Origin: Fabrea salina
Taxonomy: Eukaryota; Ciliophora; Heterotrichea; Heterotrichida; Fabreidae
Assembly: GCA_022984795.1 (NCBI GenBank)
Contig: JALIHJ010000043.1
Location: 62,001 to 126,000 of the forward strand
Length of the DNA: 64,000 bases
Reading direction: 5' to 3'
Shown: piece after piece, positions 26,757 to 37,033 of the stretch
Position numbering within the stretch: position 1 is the stretch's first letter
How the letters are laid out: each line of letters starts with the position of its first letter
Notes under the pieces: generated by a model
Told to the model about the DNA's origin: nothing
Databases searched by the model: none
What the model saw: the letters and a program-made list of their open reading frames with translations, nothing else
Program-made: the position numbers and the translations under genes

Positions 26757-28988
26757 TTAAGACGAAGGGTTGTTTTTCGAAAGTAACTCTTGAAGTCTCT
26801 GCAAGTTAGCAATGAGTTGTGGACTGGGGTTCGGCTTGGGGGCTTTTGGCGGGGGTTGGAAAGGCGCAGCTTGTACACTCCGAGTGTTATTGTAAGACCG
26901 GGTGAACTGGGGGAACGGGTCTTCCCTCTCAGCCATCCAGGAGCCCAACTGGATGTCTGCAGACATAAACTTGGTCACTAAGTTTATAAAAGAGTACCCT
27001 CCGAAACCCTTTCTGTCTCCTGATCTAAAAATAATGTTGTCAATTTCGTTTTTGGGGTCTACTGCTCCAGGTAGCTTTTGTGAACTATGGAGGGACTTTT
27101 GTGGGTTTTCAATGATGTTCATTTGGGTTTTCTTCCCTGGAGGTAGTTTGTACTTGGGATTCTTAGGAGTGGTTCCTTTTAGAACTACTCTAAGGTTGGT
27201 TTGCTTTTGGGCAAACATTAGAGTTTCTCCTAAACTGTTTCTGAGTTTTTCTTCTTCAGAAAGCCTCTCTTCTTTGGTTTCAATAGCTTTTAGAAGTCTT
27301 TTTTCTTCTATGAAGGGCAAAAGCATTACTCCTTGCCAAGCAAACCTTTTGCCGTTTTTGTCAAGTTTGAAGTCACAGGGATAGAAGTCTATGATCTCAC
27401 TAGCAGGCTCTGTAACTAGTTCTTTGAGTGGGTCAGGCAGTGCAAAGGCGCTTTCAGGCGGCAGAACTGAAAGCAACTGAGAAAAAGGCTTAAAAGGCTT
27501 TCCAATGTCAAACTTAAGTTGAAGAAGGTGCGAGTTGTACAAGTCAGAAGCAAAAGGTGCATAGTGGAAGGGGTAAAACCACCCCCAAGACTGGCACCCA
27601 CTGTAGTAGTACTCAAAGACCCAACACAGTCCTTCAACATAACTGTGGTGGATTCTTTGTCTGAACTCTTCTAATTCTGAACCTGACACTTTAAACTTTT
27701 CGTTGTAGTACCTGCGCTTCCACCCCTCTTCGCCTAACTTAATAGTGTCTTGCTCCTCTAGTACTTCTTCAACCACTCTTTCAGCAATTTGAATGTTTTT
27801 TCCTTCTTCTGTGTCGACTCTTTTGCGCTTCACTGGTTGCCTTCTTTGCTTGAAGTAGTCTTCACGTGCTTGTTTTTGCTTGAAAAACTCTTCTTCGATC
27901 CTAGCTAGTTCTGCAAAGATAATGTCTATTCTATACAAAACTACTTTTCCGTTCTCAGTCAAGTACCCCCCTAAACGGTGGAATATCTTAGTGTAGAGGT
28001 AAATCAGTCCGTCTATAGCTCCGTCTCTAATGTTCAGAGAAGGCAAGTGGGGCAAGAAGTCGTTCCCCACAAAGAAGCACAGAAACACAAAGTCATCAAT
28101 AATTCTTTCGAAGTCGTAGTGCGGAAACTTAGTTAGCTCTCCAAACTCATAGTACAGGTACTCCCTTAAGACTGGAACTTTTAAAAACTGAAACTTGCAC
28201 TTTTCGACTATTGGGGCTTGCTCGTCAAAGTTGCCTGACTTTTCTTTGGCTTTTCCCATACAAGAATAGTCAAAGTGTCCTTGCTGCCCACAAATCCTGC
28301 AAGTCACTTTTTGGAAGTCCATTACGTTTTCTCTGATGATGTAGAAGTGGGCTTCGTGAGTAATTAAACTCAGCATGATCAAGTCAGCGTCAGCTCCGTA
28401 AATACAGTGCTTGGTGTTGGGGTTGTACCCAGGCTGGGTTCTCTGGACTCGCACGAACTCTAAGAGTTTATGCTCGCCTTCACCTGGAATGTTTGAGTCA
28501 GAAAACACTACTGTTAAGTTCTTCCACTCGTTTTCGAGTTTTTGGACAATCCACTCATGCAAAGCTTCAGCTAGTCTGTGCATAAAAGGAGTTCCTGGAG
28601 TGATCACGTTTGAGTCAAACTTGTAACTAGACTTTGTTTCCTGGAGAGGCTTTTCGCGCTCTTCTTGGACTTTTCGGTAGCGGCGGGCTCTTTGCTGGTT
28701 CATTTTAGCTCTGGGAGCAACTCCGTCAATAGCCATGTAAACCAGGTTGCGGGGTTTGACTATTCTGACTAGTTGCTCTACGTATTCAAATATGTTTTGG
28801 AACATTTGGGATTCAGACTGGGGCTTTTCGCCATCAGGAGGATTACAACAAGGATGAATAATCCCGTTCATGTCTAGGTAAAGGTTGTCTATTTGTGGAA
28901 CTTCGGAATGAGTCTTGGACTCTTTTGCGTCAACTACGCATTTAGGATAACGCAGTGTTATCCATCTAAAGAAAGTCGGTACTCCCAT
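26757..28988 (-). CDS. 5'-3' exoribonuclease, XRN2/Rat1 type
   Basis: A 743-residue nuclease starting MGVPTFFRWI, the invariant XRN start. Conserved acidic patches include DMNGIIHPC, EGEHKLLEFVR, YGADADLIML and FVGNDFLPHLP. A CCHC zinc knuckle (CRICGQQGHFDYSC, Cys230-Cys243) sits between the two conserved regions; this is typical of the nuclear XRN2/Rat1 branch and not of cytoplasmic XRN1. It degrades 5'-monophosphate RNA and, in other eukaryotes, processes rRNA and snoRNA ends and helps terminate Pol II. The C-terminus is Pro-rich and contains PFPQFTRSYNN. It is shorter than yeast Rat1 (about 1,000). It sits 16 bp upstream of the hydrolase gene. Confidence 0.94.
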   Translation of the reverse strand: MGVPTFFRWITLRYPKCVVDAKESKTHSEVPQIDNLYLDMNGIIHPCCNPPDGEKPQSESQMFQNIFEYVEQLVRIVKPRNLVYMAIDGVAPRAKMNQQRARRYRKVQEEREKPLQETKSSYKFDSNVITPGTPFMHRLAEALHEWIVQKLENEWKNLTVVFSDSNIPGEGEHKLLEFVRVQRTQPGYNPNTKHCIYGADADLIMLSLITHEAHFYIIRENVMDFQKVTCRICGQQGHFDYSCMGKAKEKSGNFDEQAPIVEKCKFQFLKVPVLREYLYYEFGELTKFPHYDFERIIDDFVFLCFFVGNDFLPHLPSLNIRDGAIDGLIYLYTKIFHRLGGYLTENGKVVLYRIDIIFAELARIEEEFFKQKQAREDYFKQRRQPVKRKRVDTEEGKNIQIAERVVEEVLEEQDTIKLGEEGWKRRYYNEKFKVSGSELEEFRQRIHHSYVEGLCWVFEYYYSGCQSWGWFYPFHYAPFASDLYNSHLLQLKFDIGKPFKPFSQLLSVLPPESAFALPDPLKELVTEPASEIIDFYPCDFKLDKNGKRFAWQGVMLLPFIEEKRLLKAIETKEERLSEEEKLRNSLGETLMFAQKQTNLRVVLKGTTPKNPKYKLPPGKKTQMNIIENPQKSLHSSQKLPGAVDPKNEIDNIIFRSGDRKGFGGYSFINLVTKFMSADIQLGSWMAEREDPFPQFTRSYNNTRSVQAAPFQPPPKAPKPNPSPQLIANLQRLQELLSKNNPSS

Positions 28989-29018
28989 TTCAAGTTTTTA
29001 ATTAATCTTGAGTTAATA

Positions 29019-29939
29019 TTATAAAGTGTTAATTGGTGTTTTGAAGTAAACTACTCCGTTGCTTTCAGGTTCAGGCAAGGCTCCGTTCCTCAGGTTGACC
29101 TGCAGACTCTGAGTGATTAGTCTGGGTAGTTTTAAGTTTGCATCTCTGCTTTCTCTCCACTTAACAAAGTCTTCTTTCTTGGTGTTCATGTTTAGCTGGG
29201 CGTTGTTGTACTTTGACTCTCCAATGGTCGTTTCCCACTTGTACTCTCTGCCTCCAGGACCGTAATCATGACCTACAAACACTCTGTATTCTTCAGGCAG
29301 GCTGTAGATCTTCATTATTGAGTCGTAAAGTGTAGAGGCTGATCCGTTCGGAAAGTCGCATCTAGCTGTGCCAAAGTCAGGCATGAAAAGAGTATCTCCA
29401 GTAAACACTGAGTCCCCTATGATGTAAACCATACAAGCAGGAGTATGGCCTTGGGAATTAATTGCTTTGAGATGGAGCTTTCCGATGCTAAACTCTTCTC
29501 CATCGTGGATTAGCTTATCAAACTGAGAACCATCACAAGCAATGTCAATATTGAAAATCTTAGCAAAAGTTGACTGGACCAATGCAATATTGGAACCTAT
29601 TGCAGTGACAGCTTGTGGAAAAGCTTTTTTGATGACTCTTGCTCCTGTTAGGTGGTCAGCGTGCACGTGGGTCTCCATGATGTACTTAAGGTCTAAGTTT
29701 TGGTCTTTGAGTTTAGAAATGACTTGGTCAACGTGCTCAGTGGTTGTTTTTAAGGCTATTGAATCAAAGTTTAGCACAGAGTCAATCACTGAAGCACTGC
29801 CTGTTTCTGGACAAGACACTATGTAGCAGCAAGTGTTAGTATCAGGCTCAAACACACACTCCACGTTAGGTTTGACTGAGCTAAAGTTCCTTGAGAGTTT
29901 TGAGGTAGAAACTTTGAACAATGATCTAAAGGCCATCAT
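29019..29939 (-). CDS. Persulfide dioxygenase, ETHE1 family (metallo-beta-lactamase fold), mitochondrial
   Basis: A 306-residue protein. The metal motif is HVHADHLTGA (His91, His93, Asp95, His96), with a further His in SQGHTPACMVY, Asp in FTGDTLFMPDFG, and VGHDYGPGGREYKWETTIGE near the C-terminus. ETHE1 enzymes oxidise glutathione persulfide to sulfite in mitochondria. The stretch DTLFMPDFGTARCDFP resembles bacterial Blh-type members more than animal ETHE1, which may point to a bacterial or mitochondrial origin (inference). The first 25 residues are basic and Ser/Phe-rich with no acids (MMAFRSLFKVSTSKLSRNFS), as in a mitochondrial presequence. Translation could begin at Met1 or Met2. A sulfurtransferase of the same pathway is at 60916. 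Confidence 0.9.
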   Translation of the reverse strand: MMAFRSLFKVSTSKLSRNFSSVKPNVECVFEPDTNTCCYIVSCPETGSASVIDSVLNFDSIALKTTTEHVDQVISKLKDQNLDLKYIMETHVHADHLTGARVIKKAFPQAVTAIGSNIALVQSTFAKIFNIDIACDGSQFDKLIHDGEEFSIGKLHLKAINSQGHTPACMVYIIGDSVFTGDTLFMPDFGTARCDFPNGSASTLYDSIMKIYSLPEEYRVFVGHDYGPGGREYKWETTIGESKYNNAQLNMNTKKEDFVKWRESRDANLKLPRLITQSLQVNLRNGALPEPESNGVVYFKTPINTL

Positions 29940-30062
29940 TTTTAGTTCTCAAAGTGAAAAAAAGCTTAAATTCTTATAACTAATGACCAAGCAACGCTTG
30001 AGTGAACTCATTAGGTAGTTTCGGAACTATTTGAAATAGGTAATTTTTATGACTGAAAATAA

Positions 30063-30257
30063 ATGTTACTGAGGTACTACAAAGGACCAGACGGAAAAAG
30101 GGTTTACACTCTCAAAGAAGAAAGCCCAAGTGGAGCTTGTACACAGTCTGCACACCCTGCAAAGTTCTCTCCCGACGATCCTTTTTCACAAGAACGCATT
30201 CTTTGCAAAAAGCGATTTAATCTGCTGTTGACTCAAACTCCAGGTCTAGAGCTCTAA
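30063..30257 (+). CDS. NOP10: NOP10, H/ACA ribonucleoprotein subunit 3
   Basis: A complete 64-residue protein that matches NOP10 from end to end: [18 protein letters not shown], then [14 protein letters not shown], then a C-terminal [13 protein letters not shown]. Human NOP10 is also 64 residues. It lacks the archaeal zinc site, as do other eukaryotic NOP10 proteins. It binds dyskerin (Cbf5) in H/ACA snoRNPs, which make pseudouridine in rRNA and snRNA and stabilise telomerase RNA in some groups. The 123-bp spacer upstream is long for this genome; AATAA directly precedes the ATG. Confidence 0.95.
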   Translation: MLLRYYKGPDGKRVYTLKEESPSGACTQSAHPAKFSPDDPFSQERILCKKRFNLLLTQTPGLEL

Positions 30258-30291
30258 GTAAGGCTAAGAATATTAAGTTAGTTATCTGTGA

Positions 30292-31605
30292 TTACTGCTG
30301 GGTTTTTTGAGACTCTTTGGATTCTTTTGACTCTTGCGGTTTTTCAGCCTTAGGTGCTTCGGGTTTCTTTTGTTCTTCAGTTTTAGGTGCTTCAGGTGCT
30401 TCGGGTTTCTTTTGTTCTTCAGTTTTAGGTGCTTCAGGTGCTTCAGGTGCTTCGGGTTTCTTTTGTTCTTCAGCCTTAGGTGCTTCAGGTGCTTCAGGTG
30501 CTTCGGATTTCTTTTGTTCTTCAGGTGCTTCAGGTTTCTTTTGTTCTTCAGCCTTAGATGCTTCTTGGTCTCTAGGTGCTTCTTGGTCCCCGATCACTTC
30601 TTGCTGCTCAGCTTTAGGTGCTTTTTGCTCTTCAACAGTCTCTTCAGTGATTTCTTGGACCTTGGGCTCATTTAGAATAACCTCTTCTTCAGGAGTGTTA
30701 TCAACAGAGTTTTCGATCATAGGATCTTTAACCTCTTCAATAAGAGGACCTTCTTCGTAAATTTTGTTGAGTCTTTCTTTTTCGTCTTCAGGCAAAGAGT
30801 CCTGCATGATCTTCTGCATGTTTTGACTGAATTCCTGCTCAACTACAACCATCTTTTGCATGAAACCCCCGTCATTCTTGAACTTCTGAATGGCGTTGTG
30901 TAACAAAATGCCTGCGGGTTCTTCGTGCTTGGTTAGTCCGTACTTTTCAAAAATTTTGTATTTAGCTGCTTCTCCGTCAGCTTCCATTTGCTGAGTAGCT
31001 TTCATGAAAGACTCGCTGTAAGGAGAAGGCTGGATCCCGATAGCTTTAAGTTCAGCTACTTTTTTGTAAGTAGTGTATAAAGTGGCGTCGTACATTTCTT
31101 TAAGGATCTTTATGACAAGGTCAGGTGTGATGTAGTCAGGAAGGGCAGAGCTGATCTGGGGAGCCACTCCTTTGTAAGCGTTGTCCATGTTGGTTTTCAT
31201 GCTTTCCATGAGACTTTTGATTTCTGGGTCCCCTCTGTAAAGCACCTCGCAGGCATACTTAAAGGACTTTTCGTCAGTGCCGTGCTTTTGGTAAACTTTC
31301 ATCTCTGCCCTGCGCATTTGGCCACTGATGGGGCTTTGTGTGGAAAGCAGTTCTTTGATTTCAGCATCAGGGACTTGGTTGCCTACTTGCTCTTTGATAC
31401 TGTTAGCAAAACTTGCAAGGGTAATGAAGGGGGAATTCATTTCTTTGGCCATGTCTTTGAGAATAGCCACTACTTGGTCCCTTGTAAGCCTCTGTTCAGG
31501 TGCCTCGCTAGCAGATTTCCCATCGTCTGATAAGTAGTAAGTGAGTAATCCCAAACCAGAAGCTGCTGCTAAGCCACCAACTATCCATAGTTTTTTCGAG
31601 TCCAT
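30292..31605 (-). CDS. N-terminally membrane-anchored protein with acidic KPEAPEAP repeats
   Basis: About 437 residues from MDSKKLWIVGG. This start is chosen because the preceding in-frame codons include the A/T-rich block that touches starts in this genome. Residues 5-25 form one hydrophobic helix (LWIVGGLAAASGLGLLTYYL). This may be a signal anchor of the ER or the outer mitochondrial membrane. Residues 40-300 are helical with no recognised domain. Residues about 345-425 are tandem units of EEQKKPEAPEAPK type, charged and probably disordered. The repeat array is visible in DNA at 30343-30560. I do not recognise the family. Confidence 0.78.
   Translation of the reverse strand: MDSKKLWIVGGLAAASGLGLLTYYLSDDGKSASEAPEQRLTRDQVVAILKDMAKEMNSPFITLASFANSIKEQVGNQVPDAEIKELLSTQSPISGQMRRAEMKVYQKHGTDEKSFKYACEVLYRGDPEIKSLMESMKTNMDNAYKGVAPQISSALPDYITPDLVIKILKEMYDATLYTTYKKVAELKAIGIQPSPYSESFMKATQQMEADGEAAKYKIFEKYGLTKHEEPAGILLHNAIQKFKNDGGFMQKMVVVEQEFSQNMQKIMQDSLPEDEKERLNKIYEEGPLIEEVKDPMIENSVDNTPEEEVILNEPKVQEITEETVEEQKAPKAEQQEVIGDQEAPRDQEASKAEEQKKPEAPEEQKKSEAPEAPEAPKAEEQKKPEAPEAPEAPKTEEQKKPEAPEAPKTEEQKKPEAPKAEKPQESKESKESQKTQQ
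30343..30560 (-). repeat. In-frame minisatellite coding EEQKKPEAP(EAP)nK units
   Basis: About five copies of a 42-60 bp unit; copy length changes by 9-bp steps (added GAP/EAP codons). Neighbouring copies are nearly identical in DNA, so the array is young or homogenised and likely to vary in length between strains. Confidence 0.85.
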
Positions 31606-31712
31606 TTTATATTCTTTTAGGTTGTTTATTACCGCAAGAAGCAATTAACCTACACAGAGTAACTTTAATTCAAATTGGGCAAAGCATTCCATCTTAGTAA
31701 AAATAAGTGGAT

Positions 31713-34700
31713 ATGCTTCGGCTAACATCACGTATAAGACGGTTTGTTTCGAACTTTGGAAACGAGTACAACAAAGGATTTAACAAGGGACACAGAACTT
31801 CAGATCCTTCAGTCCAGCTGACTATTTCTTTGGCTCGTTCTGACAGTGTCCTTGAAATAGCTCAAAAAGCCAATTCACAAGAAGCCGAACTCTCCCACAA
31901 AACATTTGCGCTCAGAAACATAGCTAGAATCGTTAAAACTAACCCAGAGTCAAAAGCAGAAGCAAGAAGCCCTGATTACGTCCAAATGACCCAAGAAATC
32001 CTTCAAAGCATTCCATTGCTAAAACCTCAGGAAATTTCTGACCTCTGCTTTTGGGGAAGGGTAGTCAAAAACGCTGGAATGTTTCATCTAAGAGGAGAAA
32101 ATATCAAAAAACTCACAGAAGCGATTAGCAGTAAGATTACCGAAGGCGAGTTTGTGAGCACCAAGCAGCTCATCTCTATAAAGCACGACCTTTCTATAAT
32201 AGGAATCACTGTTCCTTTGCTCGACAGAGAACTCGCTAGACTCATGTCAGACAGAAACCAAATTTTCAGTTTGAGCGATTTTAAAATGGTTTTAAAAAGC
32301 TCAAAAAACAGCAAAGAAATAATTGAGTTCACAATCAACCGCATTCTAGAAGTGAGTGAGGACAGGATAGACGCTGAAGCTGCTCTTAGAATACTTGAAG
32401 AACTAGTTACCATTCAAGACCCCAAGAGTTACTCTAAGCTTGACAGAGCAAAGAGTAAGTACTTAAGGGCACTCATGAACTCCAAAGACTCCTTTTCTGA
32501 ATTAGAAATTACTAAGTTGGTAGAAATTGCTCCCAAAGACTTGGACTTACTTAAAAACTTGTTACAGCTTTCTATGAGTAAAGTTGCTTACAACCTTGAA
32601 ATAAACCCTGATGTTTACTCGGATTCGTTTTTCGGAAGAATGAGTTCAGGTTTAGTAAGTTTATCCAACTCAAATTTCAACTTAAGCAATAAGTTCTACA
32701 ACTCGTTTTACAATGAACTCCGTGAAAGAATTCAAAAAGGAAGCTTAAAACTAGAGTTAGTTATCAAGATTTCAAATAACATTTCTGAAGTTCCTAGAGT
32801 GCACCAAGAACTCAAAGAAGAAATCAAACACTTTTTCGAAGGTCTAAAACCAACAGATGACTTAAAGTTAATCAAAATGATAGAAATCAGTGCTAAGTTC
32901 AGAACAGAAATTCCTATCACTAACTACTACAAAACCCTAGACGAAGCCTTTGAAAGCTTCAAAAGCCGCCCTATTTTCAGAAAGGCACTTTTGCTAGAAT
33001 CACTTGCTTCGTGTAGCAGACTCTCTTCGAACCCAGAGTACCAAGAAATGTTCGAAAAATTATTAGAACAGTAAGTTATAAATAGCTTAACTCAAGAAGC
33101 CCAAGATCCTCAAAAAGCTTCAATCATTGCCAAAAGTTTCAAAAACTACAAATCCAAAGCAAGAATCAGTCAAATTGCTCCTTTAGCTGAAAAAGTTATG
33201 TCCAACCTTGAAAGTGAAGGCCAGGAATTCCTCAGTCAAATCATCAATTTCTACGAGTTGTGCCCCTTACAAGTCCAAGAAGCTTTCGAAGCTAACCGAG
33301 ACAAATTTTCTGAGCAAGACATAAAGGCTTTCATGGGACGTGATGATGTCGACGTAAAGTCTTTGCTTTTCCTGATTTCAAAGCTTGAAGCTCCTGGCAA
33401 CATTGAAATATTTAATCTGGCCAAAGCAGCCTCAGAGGAAAGTTCTCTAGTTACTCTGAGAGAAGTCGTCAAGTACCTCAACAAACTAGAACCCAGTTTT
33501 TTGAACACAAGGATCTTTTCTTCCCAAGAGTACAAAATATCGTGGATTATACAAAAAAGAGGTCTAGCAGGACAAGCCAAGCCTTTTTTTGAGAAGTATC
33601 TTGAAATCATCAGACAACCAGTAAAGTTCAGGTCACTGAGAACTTTGCACTTTGCACAGATACTTGCAGACCTCAAAATCCTTGACAAAGAAACCGCTTC
33701 ACAAATTTTCGAAGCCAACAAAGACTTTATGAACGTAAAGTTAGACAAACTTATGAAAATAGTGTCTGTAGACGCTAGTGCAGTTAGTGACCCTGAGGAG
33801 TTGTTCCAGTTCATGTCAAACTCTGCAGATTTCAATTTAAATGCTTTGAAAAACATAGTTGTTAGTTATTTCAACTGGCCTGAATCTGGGAACTTAGATC
33901 AGGAATTAATTGAAAAGTTCCAAAAAAACCTAAGTTCTAAAAACCCTTCTTTGAGCCAAATTTTACAATTTGTCGAAGCAATCCCCTTAGGCTGGACTCC
34001 ACATAACGAACTTAGAAAGCAACTATTAGAAGCCTCTTCTAGTTACATAAATTCCTCTTTTGAAAGCATCAACAAGTCTATTTGCATCAAAGCTCTGAAT
34101 GCATTTATCAAGCATGAAGGAATTAAGAGCATGAAATTGATTAACAAACTTATGGAAATTCTAGAAAGCAACTATGAGTTACTTACAACCGACGAAAAAC
34201 TAGAAGTGTTAACTTGCTTATCTAAAGCAGGATTACGACACGAAAATTTCATCACTATGATTTCTGAAGAACTAAAAACCAGATTATCAATGGTCTACCA
34301 AGGGAAGAATCCATTGCTTTTGCTAAGAAGTTTAGCTGAACTGAATTACTACAAACAAGACTGGGCTATAGAACTTGCTCAAAAAGTTTTAAGTTCAAAT
34401 AGAAACCAACACTTCCAAACAAAGAGTGAAAGGTACTCCTGGTTGTGGACCTTAGTTTGCTTCAATGCTCAAGAAGAAAAGATCTTAAGAGAAATCAACC
34501 AAATCAACAAGTTCACTGGAGGAAATGCATTCAACTTCAAAGAACTCATTTTGGCAAACTACTTTGAGTTGAATCCAGTTTCAGAAAAGTTGAATTCACA
34601 AGAAAATATTCCGAAGCTCAACAAAATGCTAGACCACAACAGAAACTTTGGAATAACTTTGTTACTCAAAAACAAGATTATTGAAGCCTTTAAAGAAAGA

Positions 34701-34961
34701 AACATCGACTACGAAGCAGAAAAAGAAGTAAGCAACGTCTTGGCTCCTTTCTACCTGCCTAAACAAGACTTAGTATTCTGGCCAACTACAACTAGGGTTC
34801 TTCTCCGACAGAACGAAGGCCTAAAAGGTGTGTTTGAGTTCCACAAAGACAACTTGTCAAGGGTAGCTAGCAAAGTTTCACTAGCCAACCCTACAATTCT
34901 TAGAGAAGGAAGTTCTGAAGATATTAGTGACTGGCTAAAAGAGTCTGGAGTTGAGTTTTAA
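31713..34961 (+). CDS. Large helical protein, probably mitochondrial, two exons
   Basis: Exons 31713-33070 and 33086-34961 give 1,077 residues. A 15-nt intron (GTAAGTTATAAATAG) interrupts the frame; after removal GAA-CAC-TTA-ACT continues without a stop. The N-terminus (MLRLTSRIRRFVSNFGNEYNKGF) is basic, amphipathic and free of acids, as in a mitochondrial presequence. The rest is a long run of helices, about 30-40 residues each, with Leu/Ile and Lys/Glu patterns, like an alpha-solenoid. This resembles FASTK or other organelle RNA-binding proteins, but I cannot identify a RAP domain or PPR signature, so the family is open. The Met at 31713 is used because the codon at 31707 is GTG. Confidence 0.82.
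33071..33085 (+). other. 15-nt intron in the large mitochondrial-type gene
   Basis: GTAAGTTATAAATAG. It contains an in-frame TAA. Removal joins two long frames and adds 37 codons that would otherwise be unread before the next Met. T9-A10 is again present. Confidence 0.93.
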
Positions 34962-34969
34962 TAATTTAA

Positions 34970-35506
34970 ATGAATTTCCAAGAAAAAAGGAAGCTTTACG
35001 TAAAAGCAGGCAGTGACTGCTTCCTAGCCGTAGTCAAAGCAACCACTGAGGTTTCAAGTCTGCTTAAAAAACTCGAAAAGATACACTCAGAAGTTTTTCC
35101 TGGCAGCAAAACTCAGTTCCTAAGCGTCAGTCAGCAAGGCTACCTAATTCCTAAGAATTACTTAGTTGGCCAAGTCCTTGAAAACAATTCTTACGTTGAA
35201 GTCTTGCAAAAACCCTTTCAAAAAGCTCCTCAAAAAGCTCCTAAAGAAACCACAGAACACAAAGAGCCTAAATCTGAGGCCCAAAAGCCAGAGCCCAAGC
35301 CTGAGACCCACAAAGCAGAATCCAAACAACCCAAGAAGAAAAAGCGACCACATAAAGCAAATAACCCCACCAAAAAACAAAAAACCGAAGAAGAAAAAGC
35401 CAAACCCAAGTCTCCTGAAAACAGCCAAGACTCAGACGCAAGTCTTTTTGAGGTAAACAGCGAAAAAGACATTAAAAACAAACAAAACCTCTTTGGAGCT
35501 AAGTAA
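34970..35506 (+). CDS. Small protein with Ubl-like N-terminus and Lys-rich tail, possibly coilin-like
   Basis: A 178-residue protein. Residues 1-82 look like one small alpha/beta domain (KLYVKAGSDCFLAVVKATT, FLSVSQQGYLIPKNYLVGQVL, NSYVEVL). The pattern resembles the N-terminal domain of coilin, where a similar GG-LLP-x-N segment precedes a final strand; this is a weak, by-eye similarity. The rest is repetitive and strongly basic (KPEPKPETHKAESKQPKKKKRP), probably disordered and nuclear. If it is coilin-like, it would act in Cajal-body-type snRNP assembly. Its ATG lies 8 bp after the upstream stop on the same strand. Confidence 0.7.
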   Translation: MNFQEKRKLYVKAGSDCFLAVVKATTEVSSLLKKLEKIHSEVFPGSKTQFLSVSQQGYLIPKNYLVGQVLENNSYVEVLQKPFQKAPQKAPKETTEHKEPKSEAQKPEPKPETHKAESKQPKKKKRPHKANNPTKKQKTEEEKAKPKSPENSQDSDASLFEVNSEKDIKNKQNLFGAK

Positions 35507-35539
35507 CTAAGAAGTTAACTGTTAAATGCATTGTTTATA

Positions 35540-37006
35540 ATGTTGAGAAGAGCTGGTTGTCTACTAAGACACTACAAGTCTTTGACTCTAGAAACAGTTA
35601 ACCCCAAAGTAATCAAAGCAGAGTACGCTGTAAGAGGCGACGTAGTCCTCAGAGCCATGGAAATGGACAAGCAACTAGCTCAAGGAACTTTGTTCCCCTT
35701 CAAAGAAATCATCCCTTGCAACATAGGCAACCCACAAGTCCTTGGACAAAAACCCCTTTCGTGGATTCGCCAAAACTTGTCAATAGTGTCCAACCCAGAC
35801 TTGCTTTCAGCACCACAAATCCACGAAATCTACCCCAGCGATGTAATTGAAAGGTCCAAGCACCTTTTAAAAAACATTCCTGGAGGCACTGGAGCTTACT
35901 CTGCAAGCCAAGGAATTCCTGTTGTGAGAGAAAGCGTAGCTAAGTACATTGAAGAACGAGACGGAGTAGGGCCCTCTGACCCCAATAGCATCTTTTTAAC
36001 TAACGGAGCAAGTGTAGCAGTGGACTTTTTGTTCTGGACTATGCTGCACAGCGAAAAGGACGGAGTGATGATTCCTATTCCCCAGTATCCCTTGTACGAC
36101 GCCATGATAACCCTCCACAACGCCAGTGCTGTGGGCTACTACCTAGACTCCAGAGAAAACCACTGGATAATGAACCTTGAGGAAATGCAACAGAAACTTG
36201 ACCAAGCAAGAGCAAAAGGGATCAGAGTAGGGTCTTTGGTAGTTATTAACCCTGGGAACCCTACTGGGCAAGTTCTTTCCTTGGACGACATGGTCAAGGT
36301 TGTGAAGTTCTGCGAGCAAAACAAGATGCTTCTGATTGCTGACGAAGTGTACCAAGAAAACGTTTACGCTGAAGGCAAAGTGTTCCACTCCTTCAGAAAA
36401 GTAGTTAAAGAAATGAACTCTGACCTAGAACTCATTTCTATGCACTCCTTGTCTAAAGGCTTTTTAGGAGAGTGCGGGTTAAGGGGAGGCTACATGGAGC
36501 TTTACAACATAGACACTAAGGTCCAAGAACAGATTCTGAAAGTAGCTTCCATTAACCTTTGCTCGAACTCAATTGGGCAAGTTGCTACTGAGTTAAGTGT
36601 GAACCCACCCAAACCAGGAGAACCCTCCTACGAGTTATACCAACAAGAAAAAAGCCAGATTTTAGACTCACTAAAGAGAAAAGCAAGTTCAATCCACCAA
36701 GCACTTAACGAGATGGAAAACATCACTTGCAACTACGTAGAAGGAGCCATGTACGCCTTTGCAGAAGTAAAGTTTTCAGAAAAAGCCCAGCAAAAAGCCC
36801 AAGAAGAAGGAATGCAAGTAGACAAGTTCTATGTTATGAAAGCCTTAGAAGAAACAGGAGTAGTGCTTGTGCCTGGTTCTGGCTTTGGACAGAAACCTGG
36901 CCGGTTCCACTTCAGAATAACTGCTTTACCTTCAGAGGAGAAACTAAGTTCCTTGCTTAAAGACTTCAAACACTTCAACCAAAGGTTTCACCAAAAGTAT
37001 TCATAA
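35540..37006 (+). CDS. Alanine aminotransferase (glutamate-pyruvate transaminase)
   Basis: About 488 residues from the ATG at 35540, which follows TTTATA; the three codons before it contain no ATG. It is a PLP enzyme of fold type I. Visible are the GNP segment NPGNPTGQVLS, ADEVYQENVYA, and the PLP lysine Lys306 in SLSKGFLGECGLRGGY, whose wording is characteristic of alanine aminotransferase. It interconverts alanine plus 2-oxoglutarate and pyruvate plus glutamate. The N-terminus MLRRAGCLLRHYKSLTLETV is basic and acid-poor, so mitochondrial import is likely. Spacers are 33 bp upstream and 27 bp downstream. Confidence 0.95.
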   Translation: MLRRAGCLLRHYKSLTLETVNPKVIKAEYAVRGDVVLRAMEMDKQLAQGTLFPFKEIIPCNIGNPQVLGQKPLSWIRQNLSIVSNPDLLSAPQIHEIYPSDVIERSKHLLKNIPGGTGAYSASQGIPVVRESVAKYIEERDGVGPSDPNSIFLTNGASVAVDFLFWTMLHSEKDGVMIPIPQYPLYDAMITLHNASAVGYYLDSRENHWIMNLEEMQQKLDQARAKGIRVGSLVVINPGNPTGQVLSLDDMVKVVKFCEQNKMLLIADEVYQENVYAEGKVFHSFRKVVKEMNSDLELISMHSLSKGFLGECGLRGGYMELYNIDTKVQEQILKVASINLCSNSIGQVATELSVNPPKPGEPSYELYQQEKSQILDSLKRKASSIHQALNEMENITCNYVEGAMYAFAEVKFSEKAQQKAQEEGMQVDKFYVMKALEETGVVLVPGSGFGQKPGRFHFRITALPSEEKLSSLLKDFKHFNQRFHQKYS

Positions 37007-37033
37007 TTAAGTCTTAAAGATTATACTGTTAAT

